A DNA stretch of 64,000 nucleotides from the NCBI GenBank assembly GCA_963743875.1, contig CAVURM010000001.1, positions 1,302,001-1,366,000 of the forward strand. The letters run 5' to 3'. Source of the DNA: RHKX01 sp963743875 (GTDB lineage Bacteria; Actinomycetota; Thermoleophilia; Solirubrobacterales; 70-9). The notes beneath the pieces are model-generated. The model searched no databases and was not told where the DNA came from. It saw only the letters and a list, made by a program, of their open reading frames with translations. Position numbers and translations under genes: made by a program. This document shows, in pieces, positions 54,383 to 62,852 of the stretch (positions within the stretch are counted from its first letter, which is position 1; every line of letters begins with the position of its first letter).

Positions 54383-55410
54383 TGCCGACCGGGAGATTCT
54401 CAAGGCGCAACGTGCTCGTCGCCGGCGCGGGGGGCTTCATCGGCGGCCATCTGGTCGCCGAGCTCCTGCAGGGCGGAGCCGATGTGCGAGCGATCGACAG
54501 GAAGCCGATGGCCGACTGGTACCAGGTGCACGAAGGGGCCACAAACGGTCAGCTCGACCTGGCGGGCCTCGAAGCCTGCCACGCTGCGGTCCAGGGCTGC
54601 AACGAGGTGTTCAACCTTGCCGCGGACATGGGTGGGATGGGGTTCATCGAGAGCCACAAGGCGGAATGCATGCTCTCGGTGCTGATCAACACCCATCTCC
54701 TCCAGGCCGCGAGGGATCAGCGGGTCGATCGCTACTTCTTCTCCTCCTCGGCCTGTGTCTACGCGGCGGAGAAGCAGGTCGATGCGGACGTTACGGCCCT
54801 GCACGAGCGGGATGCCTATCCGGCGATGCCCGAGGACGGCTACGGGTGGGAGAAGCTGTTCAGCGAGCGCATGTGCCGCCACTTCAGGGAGGACTTCGGC
54901 CTGCCCACGCGGGTGGCTCGTTACCACAACGTGTACGGGCCGGAGGGAACCTGGAGCGGGGGGCGGGAGAAGGCCCCGGCGGCCCTCGCCCGGAAGATCG
55001 CGACGGCCAAGATCACGGGCAACCACGAGATCGAGATCTGGGGCGACGGAGAGCAGACTCGAAGCTTCATGTACATCGACGACTGCATTCGGGGAACGCA
55101 GATGCTCGCGGCGGCCGATGTCACCGAACCACTGAACCTGGGCAGCAGCGAGCTCGTCAGCATCAACCAGTTGGTTGACCTGCTGGAGTCGATCGCCGAC
55201 GTCGAGGTCGACCGCAACTACGACCTCGACGCGCCGAAGGGCGTTCGCGGCCGCAACAGCGACAACACGTTGATCCAAGAGCACTTCGGCTGGGAGCCGT
55301 CGATCAGCCTCCGCGAGGGGATGACCGCCACCTACGCCTGGGTTCACGAGCAGGTTGAGCAGTCAATGGCCGCGGACTCGACCCGCTCGCCCGCCGTGGC
55401 TTTGAAATAG
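54382..55410 (+). CDS. GDP-mannose 3,5-epimerase-like NAD-dependent epimerase
   Basis: 342 residues. NAD-binding GAGGFIGGHLVAELL at about 15-29, NLAADMGGMGFIESHK, SSSACVYAAEKQ, the catalytic Y154-x3-K158 (YGWEK), RYHNVYGPEGTWSGGREKAP and GVRGRNSDNTLI all follow plant GDP-mannose 3,5-epimerase closely. That enzyme makes GDP-L-galactose (and GDP-gulose) from GDP-D-mannose. In bacteria such homologues serve polysaccharide synthesis. It shares one base with the copper-oxidase stop. The match points to L-galactose or a relative as a polymer component, which fits a galactose-oxidase-like partner. Confidence 0.88.
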   Translation: MPTGRFSRRNVLVAGAGGFIGGHLVAELLQGGADVRAIDRKPMADWYQVHEGATNGQLDLAGLEACHAAVQGCNEVFNLAADMGGMGFIESHKAECMLSVLINTHLLQAARDQRVDRYFFSSSACVYAAEKQVDADVTALHERDAYPAMPEDGYGWEKLFSERMCRHFREDFGLPTRVARYHNVYGPEGTWSGGREKAPAALARKIATAKITGNHEIEIWGDGEQTRSFMYIDDCIRGTQMLAAADVTEPLNLGSSELVSINQLVDLLESIADVEVDRNYDLDAPKGVRGRNSDNTLIQEHFGWEPSISLREGMTATYAWVHEQVEQSMAADSTRSPAVALK

Positions 55411-55423
55411 CTCGACGTGAAAG

Positions 55424-56620
55424 CTAGACGCGCGTCTGGCTGGTCACGCGCTCAAGCACGCGACCGAAGCTCGAGACGAAGGCGTTCTTGGAAAACTCGC
55501 GGGCGGCGAACTCGCGGGCGGTCTGTCCTCTGCGGATTCGCTCGGCGGGGCCGGCAGCGATCTCGGCGATTGCTCGCGGTAGGGCTCCGGGTGTCGAGCT
55601 GTCCACCACCCAGCCTCCCCCGGACTCCCGAACGATCCGCGCCACCTCTCCGCTCGGGTTGACTGCGGCGAGCACCGGCAGCCCGTACGCCATGAAGTTC
55701 ATCAGCTTCGAGGGGATGTTGAACTCGCCGCCCTCGTAGTGCTGAGTGACGAGAGCGACGTCAGCCGTGGTCAGCTCTCGCTCGAGCCGGTCGTCATCGA
55801 CGAGCCCGAGCGGCGTCACCCGTTCGGTGGCGATCTCGGCCTTCACCTCATCGAGGGCGACTCCGTTCCCCGTGATCACGAGGTCCGCCCTCACGTCGGA
55901 GCGCTCAAACTCGCGAACCAGAGGCGCGAGGCCCTGTGAATGACCGATGTTGCCCATGCTCAGGAGCCTCAGGACGTTCCCGGTGCCGTTCACACGACCC
56001 TCGGGGCCCGGGGTCGGTGCCTCGCGAGTCGCCGGGTCGTAGATCAGCTCAATCTTGCCCCGGTCGACGGACTTGCCGACGAGGTTTTCGACGAACGCCC
56101 GGGAGAGGACGACGATCTCGTCGGCGGCGCGGTATGCGGCTCTCTCCAGACGCCGCGAGAGCTCGAGAACGAGGCCGGGCTCCAGCAGGCCGGTCGTCTC
56201 AGCGCCGTCGGGGAGGATGTCGTGCAGCCAGAGAATCCAGGGCACGCGCCGGATCCGGCGGTTCATCATCGCCGGCAGCAGGGCCGGGAAGGACGGTGAA
56301 GCCGAGATGAAGACGTCGGGCCGACCGAGGAACGGCGTCGAGGCGGTGAGGGCGGTGAGGTAGGACAGCTCCTGCCGGAGGCGCTCGCTCGCGGTCGCTC
56401 TACCGATCAGCAGGGGCAGGCGAAGGACGGGGATTCCGTCACGCTCCTCCCGGTACGGCATCCACCTCGCGCCCCACTCAGGACTCGGGTAATGCGAGTG
56501 TGCTGCGACGACACTGACCTCGTGGCCCGCGTCGCGGAGCCCTACCGCCAGCGTCCGGCTGACCGGGGCTATCCCAGTAGGTTCAGGGGCGTAGTTGCAG
56601 CTCCAGAGTTGAACGCGCAT
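55424..56620 (-). CDS. Glycosyltransferase family 4, WbuB-like
   Basis: 398 residues. The opening LWSCNYAPEPTGIAPVSRTL and the loop WILWLHDILPDGAETTG are typical of WbuB-type glycosyltransferases, as is EFNIPSKLMNFMAYGLPV in the donor domain. Those enzymes add N-acetylfucosamine-type or related sugars in O-antigen and capsule synthesis; the sugar here is unknown. It is convergent with the epimerase gene (13-bp gap) and is followed upstream by a sulfotransferase on the same strand. Confidence 0.9.
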   Translation of the reverse strand: MRVQLWSCNYAPEPTGIAPVSRTLAVGLRDAGHEVSVVAAHSHYPSPEWGARWMPYREERDGIPVLRLPLLIGRATASERLRQELSYLTALTASTPFLGRPDVFISASPSFPALLPAMMNRRIRRVPWILWLHDILPDGAETTGLLEPGLVLELSRRLERAAYRAADEIVVLSRAFVENLVGKSVDRGKIELIYDPATREAPTPGPEGRVNGTGNVLRLLSMGNIGHSQGLAPLVREFERSDVRADLVITGNGVALDEVKAEIATERVTPLGLVDDDRLERELTTADVALVTQHYEGGEFNIPSKLMNFMAYGLPVLAAVNPSGEVARIVRESGGGWVVDSSTPGALPRAIAEIAAGPAERIRRGQTAREFAAREFSKNAFVSSFGRVLERVTSQTRV

Positions 56621-56731
56621 CGGGTCGTAACTGTCGGATCCAGGGTTCCAACCAAGAACTCCCAGCGATCCCCGGTACTTCCATCCTCGGTCGACCGAAT
56701 GGTCGCGGGGATCTCACCCGCTCTCCTCTGC

Positions 56732-57580
56732 TCACACGCTCCACTCGTCGAACCGCATCCCCGTGAGCGCCCGCAGTCGGTCGGCCTCCTCGCCGAGACG
56801 AGGCGAGAGCGCAGCTCGCACCTCGTCCGGAACCTCGGGTCTGGGTATCTCCTTGCCGCCCCCGAGCAACCGCGATCGCAGGACGCGCTGCGCGGGCCAG
56901 CGCAGCGCGTCTGGAAGGTGGATTCCGCGAGCCTGCATTCTCTGCGCTGCGTGCCAGGCGAACCTGTAGGCGCGTCCCTTGCCCTCGGACCGCTCCCATA
57001 GCCGCTCGTATTCGGGCCGTTCCACGTCTGCCTCCACGCCCAGGAACTCGAATACTCCGCGCAGCACCTCCTTGCGACTCCCGAGCATTCGCTCCTGAGA
57101 GTCGACCAGGATCTGATCTGCCTCGAAGCGCTCGAGAAAGGCCTCCAGCTGCGTCGCGTAGAGGCTGGCGGCCAGGTAGCGGCTGGTCTCGTCGCGCGCG
57201 GCGATCGCAAAAGGTCGCGCCTCGAGTCCGGCGGCTGTCGAATGCACGAAGTGAGAGGCCATCCGCTCGAAGGGGTCGCGAACGAGGTAGATGAGCCTGG
57301 CGTTGGGAACGGTCTCCTTCATCCGCATCACGACCCCGTGTGAGTGCGGCAGGCAGGCGTACTTCGTCGAACTCTCTCCCCGGACGGCGGCGGCGGGGTC
57401 GAAGTTGCTCGAGTACCACTCCAGACCCCGGTCCCAGGATCCGCCGTCCTCGATGAAGAAGTCGGTCTCCTTGAGCCGAGACATCGAAATGGAGGGGTGA
57501 GCGTCGAGATAGTTGTGCAGACTCGTCGTACCGCATTTCGGCGCGCCGATGATGATCACGTTTGGCAGCGGCCCCGACAC
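56732..57580 (-). CDS. Sulfotransferase (1 of 4)
   Basis: 282 residues from GTG 57580, chosen because it directly precedes the beta-strand-P-loop. GAPKCGTTSLHNYL binds the 5'-phosphosulfate of PAPS, and LVRDPFERMASHFVHS binds its 3'-phosphate. KETDFF after the P-loop is typical of heparan-sulfate-type sulfotransferases. It would transfer sulfate from PAPS to a sugar hydroxyl or amine. Divergent from the next sulfotransferase, 63 bp apart. Confidence 0.9.
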   Translation of the reverse strand: MSGPLPNVIIIGAPKCGTTSLHNYLDAHPSISMSRLKETDFFIEDGGSWDRGLEWYSSNFDPAAAVRGESSTKYACLPHSHGVVMRMKETVPNARLIYLVRDPFERMASHFVHSTAAGLEARPFAIAARDETSRYLAASLYATQLEAFLERFEADQILVDSQERMLGSRKEVLRGVFEFLGVEADVERPEYERLWERSEGKGRAYRFAWHAAQRMQARGIHLPDALRWPAQRVLRSRLLGGGKEIPRPEVPDEVRAALSPRLGEEADRLRALTGMRFDEWSV

Positions 57581-57643
57581 CGCCTGGATACTATCCCCGA
57601 ATCCGGAGCGGTAGTGATTGCCCGTGCGAGACGTTATTGAAGG

Positions 57644-58594
57644 ATGAGCGAGCTTCGGGTCCTCTACATCGCCGGCTCGGGTCGGTGCGGTAGCACGGTC
57701 TTGGACAACATCCTGGGTCAGGTACCCGGTGTATGTGCCGTCGGTGAGGTCCGGTCGCTGTGGGAGATCGGGCTCCTCGATGGCCGCCGGTGCGGCTGTG
57801 GTGAGCCCACCTCGTCGTGCCCGTTCTGGGGCGAGGTGCTGATGCATGCCTTCGGCGCGGATCTCCCGGCGCCCGAGGATGTCGTCGCGCTTCAGCGCAC
57901 CTACCTCCGAATCAGGCCGTGGCAACTCGCCCGGCTTCGGTGGGGATTCACTCATCGGCCCCCTCCGCCGTTGCGCAGCTACCTGAACATCATCGAGCGG
58001 CTCTACGCCGGAATCGCGGAGACCGCCGGAGCATCCCTGATCGTGGACTCCTCCAAGGGACCGGGCGACGCCTTCGCGATCGCCAATTACACCGACGTGA
58101 ACCTGAGGGTGTTGCACCTGGTGCGCGACCCCCGGGGGGTCGCGCACTCCTGGGCGGGCAGCAAGCCCGCAGACGATGATCGGCCCAACGGCCGGATGAA
58201 GACGATGGGCCCGTTGACCAGCTCGACGCGATGGCTCGCGTACAACTCCGCCATCGAGACGATGCTCAGGCCGTCGCTCGGTGAGAGGTACCGCCGCCTT
58301 CGCTACGAGGACTTCGTGGCGAGTCCCGACTCGACGATCGAGGATGTCATGGAGTTCGCCGGGGTCGGAGGCCACCCGCCGCCGCTGCACGATGGCCGAA
58401 TCGTTGCCGAGCCGACCCATTCCCCGTCGGGAAACCCGGATCGCATCGGCCGCCGGGAGATCCGCATCCGCGGCGATCGAAGATGGATGCGCGAGATGAG
58501 CCCCGCCGCTCGCACGAAGGCGCTCGCGTTTGCGTTACCGCTGATGACCCACTACGGCTACACGCTTGCGAGCCCGAAGGGGGAACCGAGATGA
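57644..58594 (+). CDS. Sulfotransferase (2 of 4)
   Basis: 316 residues. YIAGSGRCGSTVLDNILG is the 5'-phosphosulfate loop and LHLVRDPRGVAHSWAGS the 3'-phosphate motif. A Cys-rich insert (RRCGCGEPTSSCPFW) near residue 50 is typical of one bacterial sulfotransferase family. It differs in sequence from the other three, so it probably uses a different position or acceptor. Its stop overlaps the next ATG (ATGA), so genes 2 and 3 are coupled. Confidence 0.88.
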   Translation: MSELRVLYIAGSGRCGSTVLDNILGQVPGVCAVGEVRSLWEIGLLDGRRCGCGEPTSSCPFWGEVLMHAFGADLPAPEDVVALQRTYLRIRPWQLARLRWGFTHRPPPPLRSYLNIIERLYAGIAETAGASLIVDSSKGPGDAFAIANYTDVNLRVLHLVRDPRGVAHSWAGSKPADDDRPNGRMKTMGPLTSSTRWLAYNSAIETMLRPSLGERYRRLRYEDFVASPDSTIEDVMEFAGVGGHPPPLHDGRIVAEPTHSPSGNPDRIGRREIRIRGDRRWMREMSPAARTKALAFALPLMTHYGYTLASPKGEPR

Positions 58595-59478
58595 AGACCG
58601 CCGAACTGCGTCGTTGGGCCGGACAGAGCGCTCGGCTCACCGCATCCCGCAGCGATCTGCTGAGGCTCCGAGCCCGTCTCGCCCGCCCCGGGGAGTCTCC
58701 GCGAATCTTCGTCAGCAGCGTTCCCAAGGCGGGTACCCATCTGCTGATGAAGGTGTTCGACAGCTTTCCCGGGGCCCGCTTCTCGGGAGTGCACTTCATG
58801 AAGCGGCGAATCTTGCTCGACGATCCGGACATACCTGAGCAGAGCCCGAACGTCGATTGGGGACTGGCCCGACTCGTCCTCGATCGGGCCGCGAAGAACG
58901 GCCAATACGTGACCTCTCACATCTGGGGCCACGACGAGCTCATCGAGCTGCTCGACGAGCTCGGGTACGCCTCCATCTTCGTCGTCCGCGACCCGCGCGA
59001 CATCGTGGTCTCGACCGCGGCGTACATCTCCCGACTTGGGCGTCACATGCACCACCGGCGCTTCGTTCAGGAGTTCCCGACCGAGGCGGAGCAGCATCTC
59101 GCGATCATCAACGGGTATCCGCCCGGGCCCAACGGCCCCGGCCGGCTTCCACTCCGAGAAAAGCTCGAGGGCTTCGCCCCGTGGTTGAACGCTCCAGGCA
59201 CGCTGTGCTGCCGCTACGAGGATCTGATCGGGAAACGCGGTGGAGGATCTCGAGTGACCCAGCTTCGCTCGATCGAGGAGATCGGACGGACGATCGGCGT
59301 GCAGTTGAGCGCCCGGGGCGCAGAGCGCATCGCTGATCAGGCGTGGTCGGAGATGTCTGCGACGTTCAGAGCAGGTCGGACCGGTGAGTGGCGAACACGC
59401 TTCGATGAGCCGACCCGCGAGGCCTTTCGAAACAGCATCAGCACCGAGCTACTCGCGGCCTACGGTTATGCCCACTGA
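58591..59478 (+). CDS. Sulfotransferase (3 of 4)
   Basis: 295 residues from ATG 58591. FVSSVPKAGTHLLMKVFDSF is the PAPS 5'-loop with the catalytic-region lysine, and FVVRDPRDIVVSTAAYI the 3'-phosphate motif. It belongs to the cytosolic-type Sulfotransfer_1 group. Coupled to the gene before it, and its end overlaps the flippase start by 11 nt. A dedicated modification enzyme for the unit being exported is the natural reading. Confidence 0.88.
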   Translation: MKTAELRRWAGQSARLTASRSDLLRLRARLARPGESPRIFVSSVPKAGTHLLMKVFDSFPGARFSGVHFMKRRILLDDPDIPEQSPNVDWGLARLVLDRAAKNGQYVTSHIWGHDELIELLDELGYASIFVVRDPRDIVVSTAAYISRLGRHMHHRRFVQEFPTEAEQHLAIINGYPPGPNGPGRLPLREKLEGFAPWLNAPGTLCCRYEDLIGKRGGGSRVTQLRSIEEIGRTIGVQLSARGAERIADQAWSEMSATFRAGRTGEWRTRFDEPTREAFRNSISTELLAAYGYAH

Positions 59479-60862
59479 AGAGATGCCGACGGGCCCCACG
59501 CGACTCCGTAAACTCGCCGGCGCCGGCCGTGCCGCGCTGGTTCGCATCGGGTCGGATCGCTCGATTCGGCGGGCGCTCACCACTACGTTGGCGGGTGGCC
59601 TCGGCCTCCAGCTGACGTTGCTGGCCACGGGTGTGCTGCTGGCCCGCGCGCTCGGGCCGGAGGACCGGGGTTACATGGCCATGCTGACGCTCGTCTCCGC
59701 GATCGCCTGGCAACTCGGTGGTCTCGGCATTCCGCTTGGGCTCACCTTCGCGACGGCGCGGGCCCCGGAGGCAGCGACACGGATCGTCGCATCGCTGCGG
59801 ACAGCGATACGGGTCCAGGTGGCGTTGGCAGTCATCGGAGCGGCGGCGGTTCTCGCGCTCTTGACCCTGGGCACGCCCAGCTACGTCCAGGTCGGCGCCG
59901 CGATGACCGTCCTCGCCATCGCACCGGCGGTTTATCAACGGTGCGGGCTGGGGGTTCTCCAGGGCCTTCGCCGGTTTCGCAGCTTCAACCTGTGGCGGAT
60001 CGCCCCGAACGCCCTCTTCGCTGCCGTCGCAGCCGGGTTCCTCATCGCCGGGTTGACGAGCTTCGCGGCGTACGCTGCCGCTTGGGCGGCGAGCCGTTCG
60101 ATCTTCACCATCGCCACCCAGCGGGCGGCGCGGCGGGCTGCCGCCGAGGCCGAGACGGGGGCCGGCGAGAGCCCGGATCCGCACGCCATCCTGAAGTTCG
60201 GTCGCAAGGCGCTGTTCGGCGGCTCTCCGCCGGTCGAGAACTTCCGTATCGACCAGTCGGTGGTGGCCCTGTTTCTGGCACCCAGCGCACTTGGCTTCTA
60301 CGTCACAGCACTCGCGTTCACCAATCTGCCGCGCTTCGTCGCTCAGAGCTTCGCGCTCGTGTCGACCCCGACCGTCGCCAGGCAAGAGTCCCACCGCAAT
60401 GCGAGGCGCTCGATGTGGATGTTCTTCTGGGTATCGATGCCGTTCTATCTCGCCGTCTCGATCCCGCTTTGGATTGCGGCTCCAGAGCTGGCCCGCTTCT
60501 TCTTCGGTGCGGAGTTCGCAGAGGCCGGCGGCATCTCGCGCATCCTGCTCGTAGCCACGGTGCTTTTTTGCGCCCGCCGGGTCCTCGCCGACTCCGCCCG
60601 TGGCGCCGGTTACCCGGGCATCGGCAGCCTCGCCGAGATCGCGGCTTTGATCTCGGTGATACCGCTGCTCGCCGTCGGCATCCCGACGTGGGGAGTCGAC
60701 GGCGTCGGCTATGCGCTCGTCGCCTCCTCAGCGATCGCGCTGGCCGTTCTCGTCGGTGGGCTCCTCCGAGCTGACGGGAGACCCGTTCCGGCCGCCTGGT
60801 CGGACATCCGGGAGCGCGCCGCCCGCCGGTCGGCGGCGCCGGTCGGCGAGCTCGCCGCATGA
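59468..60862 (+). CDS. Wzx-type polysaccharide flippase
   Basis: 464 residues from ATG 59468. About 12-14 hydrophobic helices. GVLLARALGPEDRGYMAMLT is the characteristic first-repeat pattern of MOP-superfamily polysaccharide exporters. It would flip the lipid-linked (and perhaps already sulfated) unit to the outside. It lies between two sulfotransferase genes, overlapping both (11 and 4 nt). This is the second flippase in the window, besides the one at 35619-37100. Confidence 0.9.
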   Translation: MPTEEMPTGPTRLRKLAGAGRAALVRIGSDRSIRRALTTTLAGGLGLQLTLLATGVLLARALGPEDRGYMAMLTLVSAIAWQLGGLGIPLGLTFATARAPEAATRIVASLRTAIRVQVALAVIGAAAVLALLTLGTPSYVQVGAAMTVLAIAPAVYQRCGLGVLQGLRRFRSFNLWRIAPNALFAAVAAGFLIAGLTSFAAYAAAWAASRSIFTIATQRAARRAAAEAETGAGESPDPHAILKFGRKALFGGSPPVENFRIDQSVVALFLAPSALGFYVTALAFTNLPRFVAQSFALVSTPTVARQESHRNARRSMWMFFWVSMPFYLAVSIPLWIAAPELARFFFGAEFAEAGGISRILLVATVLFCARRVLADSARGAGYPGIGSLAEIAALISVIPLLAVGIPTWGVDGVGYALVASSAIALAVLVGGLLRADGRPVPAAWSDIRERAARRSAAPVGELAA

Positions 60863-61665
60863 CCGAGATAACCGACACGCTCAAGTATCGGCTGCCACTC
60901 CGCAGGCCGTTGGTGACGTTCCGCCACCGCGGCGTTTCCCGGCGCGACGTCTTCCTGGCTTCCTACCCGCGTTCGGGCAGCACGTGGCTGAGATTCATGC
61001 TGGTACAGGCCCTTGGCCACAAGAGCGACTACGAGAACATCCGCGAGATGATCCCGCCGGTCGGGCGCCAGTCGAGGGCGCTCGCCCGGCTCCCGGACGG
61101 TGGCCGCGTGATCAAGAGCCACGAACGGCGCGAATTCCCGTTCGGGCGACGCTGCAGCCGAGCGATCTACCTGCTGCGGGACGGACGCGACGTCGCGGTC
61201 TCCTATTACTTCTTCATGCGTCGCAACGGGACTTTCTCCGGCTCCTTCTCGGATTTCATACCCCTGTTCGTCAGGGGGCATATGGACGGTTACGGGCCGT
61301 GGCAAGCCCACGTGAGCTCGTGGCTCGACAGTCCGCTGGCGGGGTCGGGCCATCTCCACGTGATCAGGTACGAGGACCTGCTCGCAGACCCGCAGCGCTG
61401 CCTGGGCGCAGCCGTGGATTTCCTAGGCGTGACGGTCGACGAAATCCGGCTCCGAGATGCCGTGGAAGCGAACCGATTCGACCGCATGCGCCAGCGTTCA
61501 AGCCGATCCCCGAGGGTCCAATCGACAGCGGTCAGGGGCGACATACCGATCGTCCGGAAGGGCGCGGCCGGCGATTGGAGAAACCACTTCAGCGAGGCCG
61601 ACCGAAGGACCTTCACAAGACACGCCGGGACCCAGCTCGAGCGCTGCTGCTACGACCTCGGCTGA
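60859..61665 (+). CDS. Sulfotransferase (4 of 4)
   Basis: 268 residues. The clearest Sulfotransfer_1 member here: LASYPRSGSTWLRFMLVQAL (5'-loop), YLLRDGRDVAVSYYFFM (3'-phosphate motif) and RKGAAGDWRNHF, the conserved C-terminal PAPS-binding stretch. It starts by ATGA overlap with the flippase stop. Its 3' end overlaps that of the convergent glycosyltransferase by 16 nt. Confidence 0.92.
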   Translation: MTEITDTLKYRLPLRRPLVTFRHRGVSRRDVFLASYPRSGSTWLRFMLVQALGHKSDYENIREMIPPVGRQSRALARLPDGGRVIKSHERREFPFGRRCSRAIYLLRDGRDVAVSYYFFMRRNGTFSGSFSDFIPLFVRGHMDGYGPWQAHVSSWLDSPLAGSGHLHVIRYEDLLADPQRCLGAAVDFLGVTVDEIRLRDAVEANRFDRMRQRSSRSPRVQSTAVRGDIPIVRKGAAGDWRNHFSEADRRTFTRHAGTQLERCCYDLG

Positions 61666-62834
61666 GTGCGCTCCTCTATCACCTCGGCATACATCGTCTC
61701 GATCCGACGCACGTAGTCTCCGGGGTCGTGATTGGCTCGCACGCCCTCCTGGCCGGCGACCGAGAGGCGAGTCCACAGATCACGGTCCTCGTGCAGACGG
61801 GACGCCGCCTTCGAGAGGGCGTTCACATCGGCCGTTGCGACGAGGATCCCTCCGGCGCCAGAGTCGACGTACTCACTGAGGCCACCGCTGGCGTAGGCGA
61901 CGACCGGGGTGCCCTCGATCATCGCCTCGAGGGTGACGAGCCCAGCCGGCTCGGCCCACCGCGAGGGAACGAGCAGGGCTCGTGACCCGCGGATGATCGG
62001 ACCCAACTCCTCGGGGCTCAGCTGTCCAGCGAAATTCAGATTGGGAATCCCCGACGCGTCCCGCCTGACCTCGTCTGAGAGTACCCCGGCGCCGGCGATC
62101 GTCACGGTGAGCTCGGGGTGGCGGCGAGCGACACCGATCACGTCTCGGACTCCCTTCGCGGGCACGAGGCGGCCGAGGAAGAGCAGACCCGATCGTTGAT
62201 CGAAGCCGGGCACGGGAGTGCTGGGTCGGCCGGCGGTGAACAGCCGCAGCTCCTGGGCCTCGATGCCATGCTTGGCATATGCTCGTCGCACCGCGCTCGA
62301 CGCCACGATCCAACGATCCACTCGCGGTACATGGCAGCGCTTCCGGAGGACCAGTCCGGCGGTGTTGAATCCTCGTTCCGGCAGGGTTGGCGACGTCCGG
62401 TCGACGGCACCTCCTGCGTCGTCCTCGGCATTGGCGGAGATGAACTCATAGTCATGAGCGGTTTGCACGATTGGCACGCCCTGGGCGGCTGCGACGACTA
62501 CCGGGGCCACGGAGAGCTGCGGGTACGCCTTGTGGATGTGGACGACGTCGGGTCGTTCCTCCTCGATCAGGCTCTTCATCGCGCGGGCGGCACCCCGGTT
62601 CCAGATCAGATTGGCGGCGATCCGGATCGTGCGGAAGCCCGGCGGCGACTGGCGCGTTAGGTGGGTAACCACTGGGGTGATGTATTCGCCTGGGAACGGA
62701 AACGGTGCTGAAGGACGTGACGAGAGAAAGCGCACTCGATGCCCGCGTGCGGCCAGCAGGCTCGCAAGCTCGATCGCGTGGCGGTCGGCTCCACCCGTGA
62801 CCTCGACGTACTTGTTGATGAATATGACTCTCAT
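61650..62834 (-). CDS. Glycosyltransferase family 4
   Basis: 394 residues. INKYVEVTGGADRHAIELAS is the acceptor-domain loop, and IVQTAHDYEFISANAED is found in GT4 enzymes with inserted disulfide-type loops. The donor domain has LLFLGRLVPAKGVRDVIGV and PSRWAEPAGLVTLEAMIEGT, where E and E form the EX7E pair. Sugar unknown. It is transcribed away from the BY-kinase gene with only 18 bp between starts. Confidence 0.9.
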   Translation of the reverse strand: MRVIFINKYVEVTGGADRHAIELASLLAARGHRVRFLSSRPSAPFPFPGEYITPVVTHLTRQSPPGFRTIRIAANLIWNRGAARAMKSLIEEERPDVVHIHKAYPQLSVAPVVVAAAQGVPIVQTAHDYEFISANAEDDAGGAVDRTSPTLPERGFNTAGLVLRKRCHVPRVDRWIVASSAVRRAYAKHGIEAQELRLFTAGRPSTPVPGFDQRSGLLFLGRLVPAKGVRDVIGVARRHPELTVTIAGAGVLSDEVRRDASGIPNLNFAGQLSPEELGPIIRGSRALLVPSRWAEPAGLVTLEAMIEGTPVVAYASGGLSEYVDSGAGGILVATADVNALSKAASRLHEDRDLWTRLSVAGQEGVRANHDPGDYVRRIETMYAEVIEERTQPRS

Positions 62835-62852
62835 CGGATTGGACGACTCTCA

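Noticed and set aside
59468..61665. Biosynthetic gene cluster for a small sulfated metabolite
   Set aside because: No PKS, NRPS or terpene synthase genes are present. Flippase, glycosyltransferases and Wzz/BY-kinase favour a polysaccharide, although this cannot be fully excluded.
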